Shown piece after piece: positions 16,843-23,814 of a DNA stretch of 24,471 nt. Each line of letters starts with the position of its first letter. The first letter of the stretch is position 1. A model generated the notes under the pieces. The model did no database searches. It was not told the origin of the DNA and was given only the letters and a program-made list of their open reading frames with translations. This stretch comes from JAAKFL01 sp964629645 (lineage in GTDB: Bacteria > Chlamydiota > Chlamydiia > Chlamydiales > SLFE01), in contig CAZVSU010000037.1 of the NCBI GenBank assembly GCA_964629645.1, positions 1 to 24,471 on the forward strand, written 5' to 3'. The position numbers and the translations under genes were made by a program.

Positions 16843-18158
16843 AGGTCTTTCAACAAAATATTACGATCTGATGAACGAATGGCTTCATTCATATCTTTCA
16901 AAATTTTTTGAACAGAGAGGAGCTCTTCATTTTTTTTGAAAACGACCGTTCCTTCTTCCTCTTTTTCAATCATGGCGATCACATCAGCGACCCTTAAATC
17001 TCCTGTGGCGATAGCGGGCTGATACCCTTTTTTTCCATCTTGAGCGATCACAGCAAGATGGCAGTCGACTAAAGTCTGTAAAAGCTGGCTCGACACTTGG
17101 TAGGGAATTTCCAGCTTCTGCGAAATTTCTCGATCGCTTAAAGGTGACCGACGTGCGTGGAAGTTCTTCACAAGCAGATGCATGATGGAGAGGGTGAGAA
17201 GCTTGCGGTCGGCAATCGAAATTTTCCTTTTCATCTGCTTCAAGCCGAAAATGCCAAGATTTTGGATCGAGTAGGAGATCTCCGCCCCGAATAAAACGAT
17301 CATCCAGCTGATTTGGATCCAGATCAAAAAGAGCGGAAAGGCGGCAAAGCTGCCATAGAGGGCGCCATAGCTGGCGATGCCCACCTGGAAGTAAATGTAG
17401 AGATATTGAACCGAGTGGTATATGACGGCAGTGACAAAGCCTGCAATGACAGCCGTGCGGACATGAACGTTTGCAGTCGGGATCATCAAGTAAAGAAATG
17501 CTAGGAGCGTCGTTGTCGCAAGGATGGGAACCAAGGAAATCAGCGCAGAAATCCAGACGCCGTAAGGGCCGATCACAGGCACTTGAGAGATCGCTTCTTG
17601 CGTTTCGGTAATGAGAAGGACCGCTGCCGAGTTGGAAATCAGAACAAGAGCCGGCGAGACGATCCCAATGGCAAGATAATCGGTAAACAGCTGACGGTAG
17701 GAGCGTTTTTTCGTTGTCAGCCAGATTCGGTTGAAGACATCTTCCATGTGATTGAGCACTTTCACAATCGCTAAAAGAAGCAAGGCAAGACCGAATGCGG
17801 CAATAATTCCCCCCCTAGTTTGTTCAAGAATGCGATTGGCAAAACGGACCGCTTCAGCGATGACCGTTTCGTATTGACTAAACCGGGTTAAAAGCTCTTG
17901 TTCGATCACATCTTCAATGCGAAACCCTTTGGCGATGCCGAAGGCCAGCGCCAGGATCGGAACAATGGCTAGCAGAGAATAGTACGTGAGGGCAGAGGCG
18001 TTCAAGGCGCATCGATCGACATGAAACCCCTGTACAGCCATGTAAAGCACTTTGAGGCATTTTTGAAACCCGTTGTCCTTTTGCTTGTGCCCTTTAAATC
18101 CCGTGGCCCAAAATTCGAAACGGAAAAAATGGGAGAGTCTTGACAAAAGCGATTTCAT
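16839..18158 (-). CDS. YihY/BrkB-family membrane protein with C-terminal winged-helix-like domain
   Basis: 439 aa from the start chosen here. Six hydrophobic segments (about 57-76, 117-136, 161-184, 203-227, 236-256, 272-296) and motifs such as ALTYYSLLAIVPILALAFGIA and YGALYGSFAAFPLFLIWIQISW are typical of the YihY/virulence factor BrkB family, once misnamed RNase BN; the molecular role is unknown. Residues about 310-439 are soluble and include a winged-helix-like part (LSDREISQKLEIPYQVSSQLL) similar to fusions seen in other YihY proteins. The frame stays open further upstream, but I start at the ATG at 18156-18158. It overlaps the stop of the small membrane protein gene by four bases (ATGA), whereas the longer version would sit inside that gene. 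The two genes are therefore translationally coupled. The stop codon lies in a repeat motif. Confidence 0.85.
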   Translation of the reverse strand: MKSLLSRLSHFFRFEFWATGFKGHKQKDNGFQKCLKVLYMAVQGFHVDRCALNASALTYYSLLAIVPILALAFGIAKGFRIEDVIEQELLTRFSQYETVIAEAVRFANRILEQTRGGIIAAFGLALLLLAIVKVLNHMEDVFNRIWLTTKKRSYRQLFTDYLAIGIVSPALVLISNSAAVLLITETQEAISQVPVIGPYGVWISALISLVPILATTTLLAFLYLMIPTANVHVRTAVIAGFVTAVIYHSVQYLYIYFQVGIASYGALYGSFAAFPLFLIWIQISWMIVLFGAEISYSIQNLGIFGLKQMKRKISIADRKLLTLSIMHLLVKNFHARRSPLSDREISQKLEIPYQVSSQLLQTLVDCHLAVIAQDGKKGYQPAIATGDLRVADVIAMIEKEEEGTVVFKKNEELLSVQKILKDMNEAIRSSDRNILLKDL

Positions 18159-18544
18159 AGCGTTTGAGTGAAGCCCATGATCGAAAGCCAAAGTCCTATG
18201 GCGAGTGTGACGCCCCCAATGATCAGGTGGCCCGGTTTTTTTCCAACATGTTGGGCCAGATCGACAAACAGATGAGGAAAAAAGAGCCGCCAAATCCCCT
18301 TCAGGAGAGACATGTATCCAATCAATGTGATGACGACCACCCAACTGGTCGTCCAGACGTTGTGGGAAAGGACAATCAAAAGTCCAACAATCAAAGCGAG
18401 TATGGCGCCGAAGGCGCTAATGGCCGGATGCGCGAGCCAGTCCTCGACAATTTCTTGAATCATGTCTTTTTTGAGGAGATAAAAAAAGCCGGTGATCACC
18501 ATGTAAAGACCGATCACTTTAGCGAGAAAAAGAGAGACAAACAT
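18155..18544 (-). CDS. Small four-helix membrane protein, unknown function
   Basis: 129 aa, almost entirely hydrophobic, with four likely transmembrane helices at about 4-24, 41-60, 67-85 and 107-124 and short basic loops (LLKKDM, GKKPGH). I do not recognise a named family. GGAGG (18551-18555 on the minus strand) lies 6 bp before the ATG, a strong ribosome binding site. Its stop overlaps the start of the YihY-like gene by four bases. The pair forms a small operon and may act together in the inner membrane. Confidence 0.75.
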   Translation of the reverse strand: MFVSLFLAKVIGLYMVITGFFYLLKKDMIQEIVEDWLAHPAISAFGAILALIVGLLIVLSHNVWTTSWVVVITLIGYMSLLKGIWRLFFPHLFVDLAQHVGKKPGHLIIGGVTLAIGLWLSIMGFTQTL

Positions 18545-18587
18545 TCCAGACCTCCACTTCTACATTACGGGTCTTGGGAGATTTCGT

Positions 18588-19967
18588 CTACGAACCGATT
18601 CGGGAAGCGGGGTTAAAGTGAAGGGCTCTTCGTTTTCTTCTTTTGGCAAGCCTCGGCTTTTTAAGACAAAGATTGGGATCTGCGTTTTCCTTGTCGGCCG
18701 CAACGGAAAGGGCTCTTTTCGGCGTTGTGACCACTGCTGCAGCTTTTGCCGGCGAAAGAGAACTCTCGCACGGTGTGCTTCCCCTTAAATTGCTGCCGCT
18801 TAAGATGGCCGCAATATTGAGCCCCGATAGTTTTGAGAGCTCCTCAAGGCTCACCTCGTGATCTTTAGCAAATTGTGCCGTCTCCCCTTTAAACTTGTCA
18901 TTGACGTTCTTGATCAGATAGCTGTGCGTCGCATCAGGGGTTTGGATCACTTTGAAGCAGTGGCTTGGCCTCGGCACTCGTTTTTCTCCCCCAATGACAG
19001 GTCTTGTGACAAGATTCGTTCCCTCTTCCGGACGAAACAAAGGGCCGTTGACAACAGTGATGTGCGTTTTGTCGCCATGTTTTTTTGCCGCCTCTTTCAG
19101 TAAGCTATGGGAGTGAATTTCAAGGCGCCGCCACGTGCTTTTGTTAAAATACTTGCACATCGGGGTGGCATTGGAAAGAGTGCAAGACTCTTTCATCGCC
19201 GTTGGCGAGTGGGTGTTTTCTTCCGCTGCGCTGAAGTGGCCGCGGTGAATGGGCGTAAAAGGGTCTTTTTTCGTGGGGTACTCGGAGTCTAAAACCACGA
19301 ACCAGTGGGGAATATTTTGGGAATTTTCCTTCACAAACCCCTTTCTTTTGACCTTTCCGTTAATGTTGCTTAAGGCAATCTTCTGCGTTGTGAAAACGGC
19401 CTGCTTCGTTCTGAAATTGTATTCGAGATGGATATATTTTTTTTCTAAGGGGTACCCCAAGGCCGGCTGAGCCGTCTCGCTCGGATCCATGGTCTCGCCG
19501 CCGAACATCACTCCTGAAAGCCGCTGTACTTTTTCGGCTGTCGTCAAGAGGTTTTTGATCGCGCAAACTGAGCTGTCGCGCTTATTAGGAATCAGATAGC
19601 TTTCTTTGCACTCTTCAGAAAAGATCATCGCGGCAAAATCAGTGGCAACAGGGATCTTGTCGTCGCCTCGAACCTCGTATTGCATCATGACCCGTCCTTC
19701 CGCTGTTGTTGTCGTGCCGAAGATAGGGGCGCAAGCCACGCGAATTTTGGACGTGTTTTTTTTGAGTTCTGCGGCCCTCTCTTTAAATTGCTTCCACGCG
19801 GTGGACTCTTCGGTATCAAAGTGGGTCAGCTCGCCTGTTATCCTAGAGAAGTCGAGATCGCGGTCAAAGACATGGGAAACCCAAACATTTTGACCAAGTG
19901 TATGATCTTTGATCGACGTGTGATCGTTTCTAAAAACAGACGTTGTGTAAGGGTCGTATTTAATCAT
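18588..19967 (-). CDS. NUC1-type (DNA/RNA non-specific) nuclease, tandem domains, with eukaryote-like nuclear/cell-cycle tail
   Basis: 459 aa. Residues about 175-392 form a full NUC1-type domain: HRGH (241-244, usually DRGH; His244 would be the general base), LSNATPM (264-270), Asn275 in FNKSTW (the Mg2+ ligand position) with Glu283 in RRLE, VVNGPLF (305-311), then VPRPSHCFKVI, SYLIKN and SLEELSKLSGLNI. Residues about 28-157 look like a second, degenerate copy of the same fold (HFDTEESTAWKQFKERAAEL, ACAPIFG, KIPVATDFAAMIF, SYLIPN, TTAEKVQRLSGV), but the RGH and catalytic Asn are missing. The last ~65 residues are low-complexity and basic: SPAK (405-408), TPKR (415-418), DKENADP (425-431), a K/R-rich run (436-447) and RRALHF (446-451). 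There is no signal peptide and no good ribosome binding site; a TATAAT lies 29 bp upstream. Best guess is a type III-secreted effector acting on host nucleic acid. The nuclease fold is fairly sure; secretion and target are inference. Confidence 0.75.
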   Translation of the reverse strand: MIKYDPYTTSVFRNDHTSIKDHTLGQNVWVSHVFDRDLDFSRITGELTHFDTEESTAWKQFKERAAELKKNTSKIRVACAPIFGTTTTAEGRVMMQYEVRGDDKIPVATDFAAMIFSEECKESYLIPNKRDSSVCAIKNLLTTAEKVQRLSGVMFGGETMDPSETAQPALGYPLEKKYIHLEYNFRTKQAVFTTQKIALSNINGKVKRKGFVKENSQNIPHWFVVLDSEYPTKKDPFTPIHRGHFSAAEENTHSPTAMKESCTLSNATPMCKYFNKSTWRRLEIHSHSLLKEAAKKHGDKTHITVVNGPLFRPEEGTNLVTRPVIGGEKRVPRPSHCFKVIQTPDATHSYLIKNVNDKFKGETAQFAKDHEVSLEELSKLSGLNIAAILSGSNLRGSTPCESSLSPAKAAAVVTTPKRALSVAADKENADPNLCLKKPRLAKRRKRRALHFNPASRIGS

Positions 19968-19996
19968 TTTGGTTTTTTCTTTATTAATTCTCCAAT

Positions 19997-20026
19997 ATTA
20001 TACCATTAATGATCTATTTAGGGCAA
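19997..20026 (-). promoter_or_regulatory. Promoter of the nuclease gene
   Basis: On the minus strand a perfect TATAAT (19997-20002) is preceded by TTGCCC (20021-20026) at 18 bp. Transcription would begin about 20 nt before the ATG, leaving a short leader without a Shine-Dalgarno sequence. Confidence 0.5.
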
Positions 20027-20057
20027 TTTTATTTTTAAAAAAATATTTGAATGAGAC

Positions 20058-20086
20058 TTGCTCTTCTTTAAAGATTTTGTTAATGT
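20058..20086 (+). promoter_or_regulatory. Promoter of the sterol reductase gene
   Basis: TTGCTC (20058-20063) and TAATGT (20081-20086) are 17 bp apart, 29 bp before the ATG at 20116. It lies some 30 bp from the divergent nuclease promoter, so one regulator could control both. Confidence 0.4.
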
Positions 20087-20115
20087 ACCTTTTTTATCTT
20101 TATCGGAGGAAAATC

Positions 20116-21474
20116 ATGAGTTCAGAGGCAAAAACATGGGGAAGAACGAGTCAGGTGAGCGTCATCAGCTTCATCGGAACGCTTGGAATTCTTCTCTTCA
20201 CCCCATTTATGGTCTTCTTTTTTTATGTTGCCGTGATGCATTTCGGAGGCTCTTTAACGGAGCCGGCGGCCCTCATTTTGCGCGGACATATGACATTAGC
20301 CGACTTTTGGGCCCTGTGTCCTGCTCTCTCTTACCAAGCGTTTTTTATTTTTGGCGTTTGGTTCGCCCTTCAACTCGGATTTTATTACCTCCCCGATATT
20401 TTACATGCCTTTCTCCCAAATTATGTCGGGGGAGCCTGCCAAGGCGCGGTCACACCCGCCGGTAATCAGCTAACCTACCAAATCAACGGCTTGCAGGCGT
20501 GGTTTTTGTCTCATCTGTTATTTGTGATGGCAACGGCACTTTTTGGTTGGTTCTCAGCCTCGATTATTTTCGATCAATGGGGCAGCCTCCTCTGGGTTGT
20601 CAATATTGTGGGGTATGCCGTCGCGATTTTTGCCTATATCAAGGCCTATCGCTTCCCTTCCCATCCCGAAGACCGGAAGTTCAGCGGCAATGTTCTCTAT
20701 GACTTTTATATGGGTGTCGAACTCAATCCACGGATCGGCGATTTCGACTTCAAGCTCTTTTTTAACGGCAGGCCCGGTATCGTGGCGTGGACGCTGATTA
20801 ATATTTCCTTTGCGGCTGCGCAGTACAACCTTTATGGATCGGTCACAAACTCCATGCTCATCGTCAACCTTTTGCATGCCATTTATGTTGTCTATTTCTT
20901 CTGGAATGAAGCGTGGTACCTGAAAACAATAGATATTCACCACGACCATTTCGGGTGGATGCTCGCCTGGGGAGACTGTGTTTGGCTCCCTTACATGTAC
21001 ACCTTGCAGGGCTTTTATCTCGTGATGAATCCCGTCGAGCTGTCAACTCCGTTCGCCCTTTTTGTTCTTTCCTTCGGCTTGCTCGGGTATGCTATTTTCC
21101 ACTCTGCGAATAGACAAAAAGACCTCTTTCGAAAAAAAGATGGCGCGATCACGATCATGGGCCAGAAGCCCAAGTATCTCGAAGTCGATTACAGAGCGTC
21201 TGATGGAAAGGTAAGGAAAACGAAGCTGCTCACATCGGGCTGGTGGGGGTTTGCCCGCCACAGCAACTACACAGGGGACCTCATTTTGAGTCTGGCTTAC
21301 AGCCTCGCGTGCGGGTTCGGTCATATTTTGCCCTATTTTTACTTTTTCTTCCTGACCACGCTGCTGATCCATCGCTGCCTCCGCGACGAAGATCGCTGCT
21401 CAAAAAAATATGGCGCAGGCTGGGACCAGTATTGCAAACAAGTCCCCTACCGCTTGATTCCGGGCGTTTTTTGA
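20116..21474 (+). CDS. ERG4/ERG24-family sterol reductase (delta-14 or 7-dehydrocholesterol reductase type)
   Basis: 452-aa polytopic membrane enzyme of the eukaryotic sterol C-14/C-7/C-24 reductase family, which uses NADPH to reduce a double bond in the sterol ring or side chain. Family signatures: FYMGVELNPRIGDFDFKLF (197-215), the LLTSGWWGFARHSNYTGD motif (371-388) and the C-terminal LRDEDRCSKKYG (422-433) and YCKQVPYRLIPG (439-450), whose Arg/Asp residues bind NADPH in the family. About nine to ten hydrophobic segments. The frame is open from 19969, but ATG 20116 is chosen because GGAGGA (20105-20110) sits 5 bp before it; the upstream stretch is AT-rich promoter. The C-terminus favours the C-14/C-7 type over C-24, but substrate cannot be fixed by eye. 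Bacteria of this kind are not known to make sterols from scratch, so it probably modifies host sterols; homologues occur in Coxiella and some environmental chlamydiae. Confidence 0.9.
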   Translation: MSSEAKTWGRTSQVSVISFIGTLGILLFTPFMVFFFYVAVMHFGGSLTEPAALILRGHMTLADFWALCPALSYQAFFIFGVWFALQLGFYYLPDILHAFLPNYVGGACQGAVTPAGNQLTYQINGLQAWFLSHLLFVMATALFGWFSASIIFDQWGSLLWVVNIVGYAVAIFAYIKAYRFPSHPEDRKFSGNVLYDFYMGVELNPRIGDFDFKLFFNGRPGIVAWTLINISFAAAQYNLYGSVTNSMLIVNLLHAIYVVYFFWNEAWYLKTIDIHHDHFGWMLAWGDCVWLPYMYTLQGFYLVMNPVELSTPFALFVLSFGLLGYAIFHSANRQKDLFRKKDGAITIMGQKPKYLEVDYRASDGKVRKTKLLTSGWWGFARHSNYTGDLILSLAYSLACGFGHILPYFYFFFLTTLLIHRCLRDEDRCSKKYGAGWDQYCKQVPYRLIPGVF

Positions 21475-23243
21475 TTTGCTGAGAGATAATTTCTTACGAT
21501 TCTGACGTGCTTCATGATAAAGAATTTCATGGCACTGAATTCACTAAGACTGAGCAAATTTTCCGAGAGGTGAGTGAGAGGATTTCCTTGGCACCTCAGA
21601 ATCTTAAGGTTTCGAAGGGTCTTTGGCTCTAAGGTGAGACTCTCAATCTGATTGGAGGTGAGATCAAGTTTGCTCAGGTTCGGGAACTTTGAGCAGAGGC
21701 TAAAGTCAAACTCAGTCAAATCGTTGTTGTAAAGACCGAGATTAACAAGGGAAGATAGTCCGTTGAAAGTGTTCAAGTCAATACGCGTCAATTGGTTGCG
21801 CCCGAGATTGAGCTCTTGCAGTGCAGACAAACCGGAGAAAGTGTCCTCTTCAATACCCTCGAGTAAATTGCCATTCAGCATAAGCAATCGGAGTTTCTCT
21901 AAAGCATCAAAGGAGCCGGGGTGAATCGAGGTCAGCCGATTATCTGAAAGCACGAGAGTTTTTAGGTGAGTCAACCCCGAGAAGGTCTCCTGCTCGGTAT
22001 TTGTCAGCAAGTTGCTACCAAGCTTGAGCGTCGTTAGATCCCCCATGGCTGCGAAGGAACCGGGTTGAATAGATGTCAGCCGATTATCTGAGAGATTGAG
22101 AGTTTTGAGGCGAGTCAACCCTGCGAACGTATTCTCCCGGACCTCTGTCAATTGATTGTTCTTTAGATCGAGTGTGAGAAGGTGAACAAGCCTTGAAAAT
22201 GACTCGTCCTCGATTTCGGATAACCGGTTGTGGGCGAGGCTCAGCGTTCTGAGAGCAGTCATATCCGAGAAAAAGTTTGACTTGACGCTCGTCAAGTCGT
22301 TGTTGTCGAGGTACAGATATTGTAAGTTGTTTGTTCCCGAGAACGCTTCATTTTGAATGTGCGCTAATTGGTTGTCCTCTAAGCCGATTTGGATCAGGTT
22401 TGTCCCAAGGAAAGTATCGGTCTCGAGTGTGGTCAGTCGATTGTTGTTGAGAAAGAGGTTTTCTAATTGCGGCATTTCCTTTACAGCCGCAGGGATCTCG
22501 GTTAATCCAACGCCGCTCATATCCAGATGCTGCCTAGTTTGCCACTCATTTTTAAGATTGTCGAAAAGTTCGATTTGCTCTTTGAGTTCTTCGGCGTTTT
22601 TGACCGATTCTTTTAAGTGAGTTCCGACTAATCTCTTGGCAAAAAGGAACGTGTTATAATCCTTTATAATCGCTTCTCTTTCCAAAAAAACCGAGAGAGT
22701 TGTCGGATTGGGGACATCTTGACTTAACTCGTTTGGAAATCTCTCGTCTTGATAGCGCGTCAAACCGAGCCATATATTTTTGAACGTGAGCGTTTTTCCT
22801 TCGACTGTCAGCCGGTGGATCACAAGATCTTGATGCGCTTTGAATCTTTGCTTCGTCAACCCCGTTTCTTGGAACCGCTTCTTCAGCTGTTTTAGTACTT
22901 TTTTGTAATGCACGTTTTCTAACGCTTTGCTTTTTAATACCGCGTTGGTGGAACGGCAAGTCAAAGCAATATGAGGAAGATCATTCGGCAAGTGCTTGAA
23001 AATGTTCTCTAAGATTTCGGGTGGGAGAGTCTCGAAAGATGAAAGAGCCTTTTCCTCAGGATCTTTTGGGCTCAAGACGTCAGCTTTGAAACAACAGGTT
23101 GCCGTTGTGTAGGCAAGGCCGATGACCTTTAAAACCGGGGAGACAACTGCCCAAATGACGGGTGCCAGCCGGTTCTTCGCGCTGTGAGCAAAATCGGCGA
23201 CTTGTTGAGGGACATGTAATTGAGTAAAAACTGAAGGTATCAT
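21447..23243 (-). CDS. F-box protein with 24-residue leucine-rich repeats
   Basis: 598 aa. A hydrophobic stretch lies near the N-terminus (about 27-51), then an F-box (70-107: FETLPPEILENIFKHLPNDLPHIALTCRSTNAVL). A charged helical linker (about 113-236) precedes some fourteen LRRs from residue 238 to about 565. The repeats have the core LxLxxNxLTxIxxxTFxGLxxL and an exact 24-residue period (239, 263, 287 ... 527). This is the 'typical' LRR class common in eukaryotic proteins rather than the 20-23-residue bacterial forms. The F-box could dock on host SKP1/cullin ligase while the LRRs choose the target, making this a likely effector. The ATG has no clear ribosome binding site, like the nuclease gene; a TATAAT lies 25 bp upstream. 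The last ten codons run antisense into the 3' end of the sterol reductase gene (28-bp overlap). Confidence 0.85.
   Translation of the reverse strand: MIPSVFTQLHVPQQVADFAHSAKNRLAPVIWAVVSPVLKVIGLAYTTATCCFKADVLSPKDPEEKALSSFETLPPEILENIFKHLPNDLPHIALTCRSTNAVLKSKALENVHYKKVLKQLKKRFQETGLTKQRFKAHQDLVIHRLTVEGKTLTFKNIWLGLTRYQDERFPNELSQDVPNPTTLSVFLEREAIIKDYNTFLFAKRLVGTHLKESVKNAEELKEQIELFDNLKNEWQTRQHLDMSGVGLTEIPAAVKEMPQLENLFLNNNRLTTLETDTFLGTNLIQIGLEDNQLAHIQNEAFSGTNNLQYLYLDNNDLTSVKSNFFSDMTALRTLSLAHNRLSEIEDESFSRLVHLLTLDLKNNQLTEVRENTFAGLTRLKTLNLSDNRLTSIQPGSFAAMGDLTTLKLGSNLLTNTEQETFSGLTHLKTLVLSDNRLTSIHPGSFDALEKLRLLMLNGNLLEGIEEDTFSGLSALQELNLGRNQLTRIDLNTFNGLSSLVNLGLYNNDLTEFDFSLCSKFPNLSKLDLTSNQIESLTLEPKTLRNLKILRCQGNPLTHLSENLLSLSEFSAMKFFIMKHVRIVRNYLSANQKTPGIKR
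21558..22532 (-). repeat. Array of 72-bp LRR-coding repeats
   Basis: Thirteen units in exact 72-bp register plus a diverged last one. Near-identical blocks 144 bp apart (around 21930-21985 and 22074-22129, both containing GTCAGCCGATTATCTGA) show a fairly recent duplication of a two-repeat unit. Confidence 0.75.
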
Positions 23244-23268
23244 AATCTAACCATTAAATTTTTCCCTT

Positions 23269-23274
23269 ATTATA
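23269..23274 (-). promoter_or_regulatory. TATAAT -10 element for the F-box/LRR gene
   Basis: A perfect TATAAT on the minus strand lies 25 bp ahead of the start codon. No good -35 hexamer is seen at 16-18 bp. Confidence 0.35.
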
Positions 23275-23347
23275 ACGAGTTCATGTTAAGAAACGATAAA
23301 TGGTGAATTCAAGGTCGTAAAGCACAGGGAAAGTTTGACCCCCTAAA

Positions 23348-23665
23348 GCTGCCATGAGCTTTCACTCTGGCATCCCCGGTTTGCTTGAATCAACTTATGA
23401 GGCTTGTTTTTGCGATGAACGAGAGTTAAGCGGTCTGCAACTTCAACGACAAATTCCAATCCCGGTGATTGACCTGGATCTCAAGCTGGATTCAGGCTAT
23501 CGGATTGATATTCTTGTGATACAGGTGAAATCTGTTGCGACTCTACTCTCGGTTCACGAGGCTCGACTTCTTACCTGTCTAAAGTACATCGGTGGAGGGC
23601 GGGGATGACTGATCAACTTTAACGTTAAACGATTAAAGAATGGGATTAGGTGCATGATCGTCTAG
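23348..23665 (+). pseudogene. Decayed GxxExxY-family protein gene
   Basis: The translation AAMSFHSGIPGLLESTYEA..., RQIPIPVIDLDLKLDSGYRIDILV, SVHEARLLTCL, then LINFNVKRLKNGI follows the GxxExxY family (small nuclease-fold-like proteins of unknown role, often about 125 aa). It is broken in four ways: the first ~15 residues are missing, one residue is lost in the GPGLLE motif (IPGLLE), about four residues including the conserved E-x-K part are deleted where the core normally reads like ENKVIVEIK (here ILVIQVKSV), and an in-frame TGA (23606-23608) replaces a Leu position before LINFNVKRL. The downstream part stays in frame to TAG at 23663-23665. An 84-codon frame (23354-23608) is what remains intact. 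It is a remnant rather than a working gene. Confidence 0.75.
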
Positions 23666-23814
23666 ATCTCTCATATCCTCTCTCGTGAGCTCTTGTGGTG
23701 AATTTCGCAACAACGCCTTTGATCTTTGTGGTTTGATTCAGCGGGCTATCGTTGGTTCCTCCTAAACGTTGTCTATCAGGAGATTTCAAAACAAAAAACT
23801 AAAATTTGACAGCA
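23666..23814. other. Short intergenic stretch, nothing recognised
   Basis: Between the GxxExxY remnant and the stop of the LRR gene. No frame, hairpin or promoter that I would defend. Confidence 0.4.

Noticed and set aside
18159..18344. 62-residue N-terminal extension of the YihY-like gene
   Set aside because: It would lie inside the 129-aa membrane protein gene and has no family-like sequence; the ATGA overlap at 18155-18158 gives a better start.
19969..20115. 49-residue extension of the sterol reductase frame
   Set aside because: It is AT-rich and contains both divergent promoters; GGAGGA right before ATG 20116 decides the start.
23354..23608. 84-codon frame as an intact small gene
   Set aside because: Homology continues past the TGA in the same frame and the core motif has a deletion, so it is a remnant.
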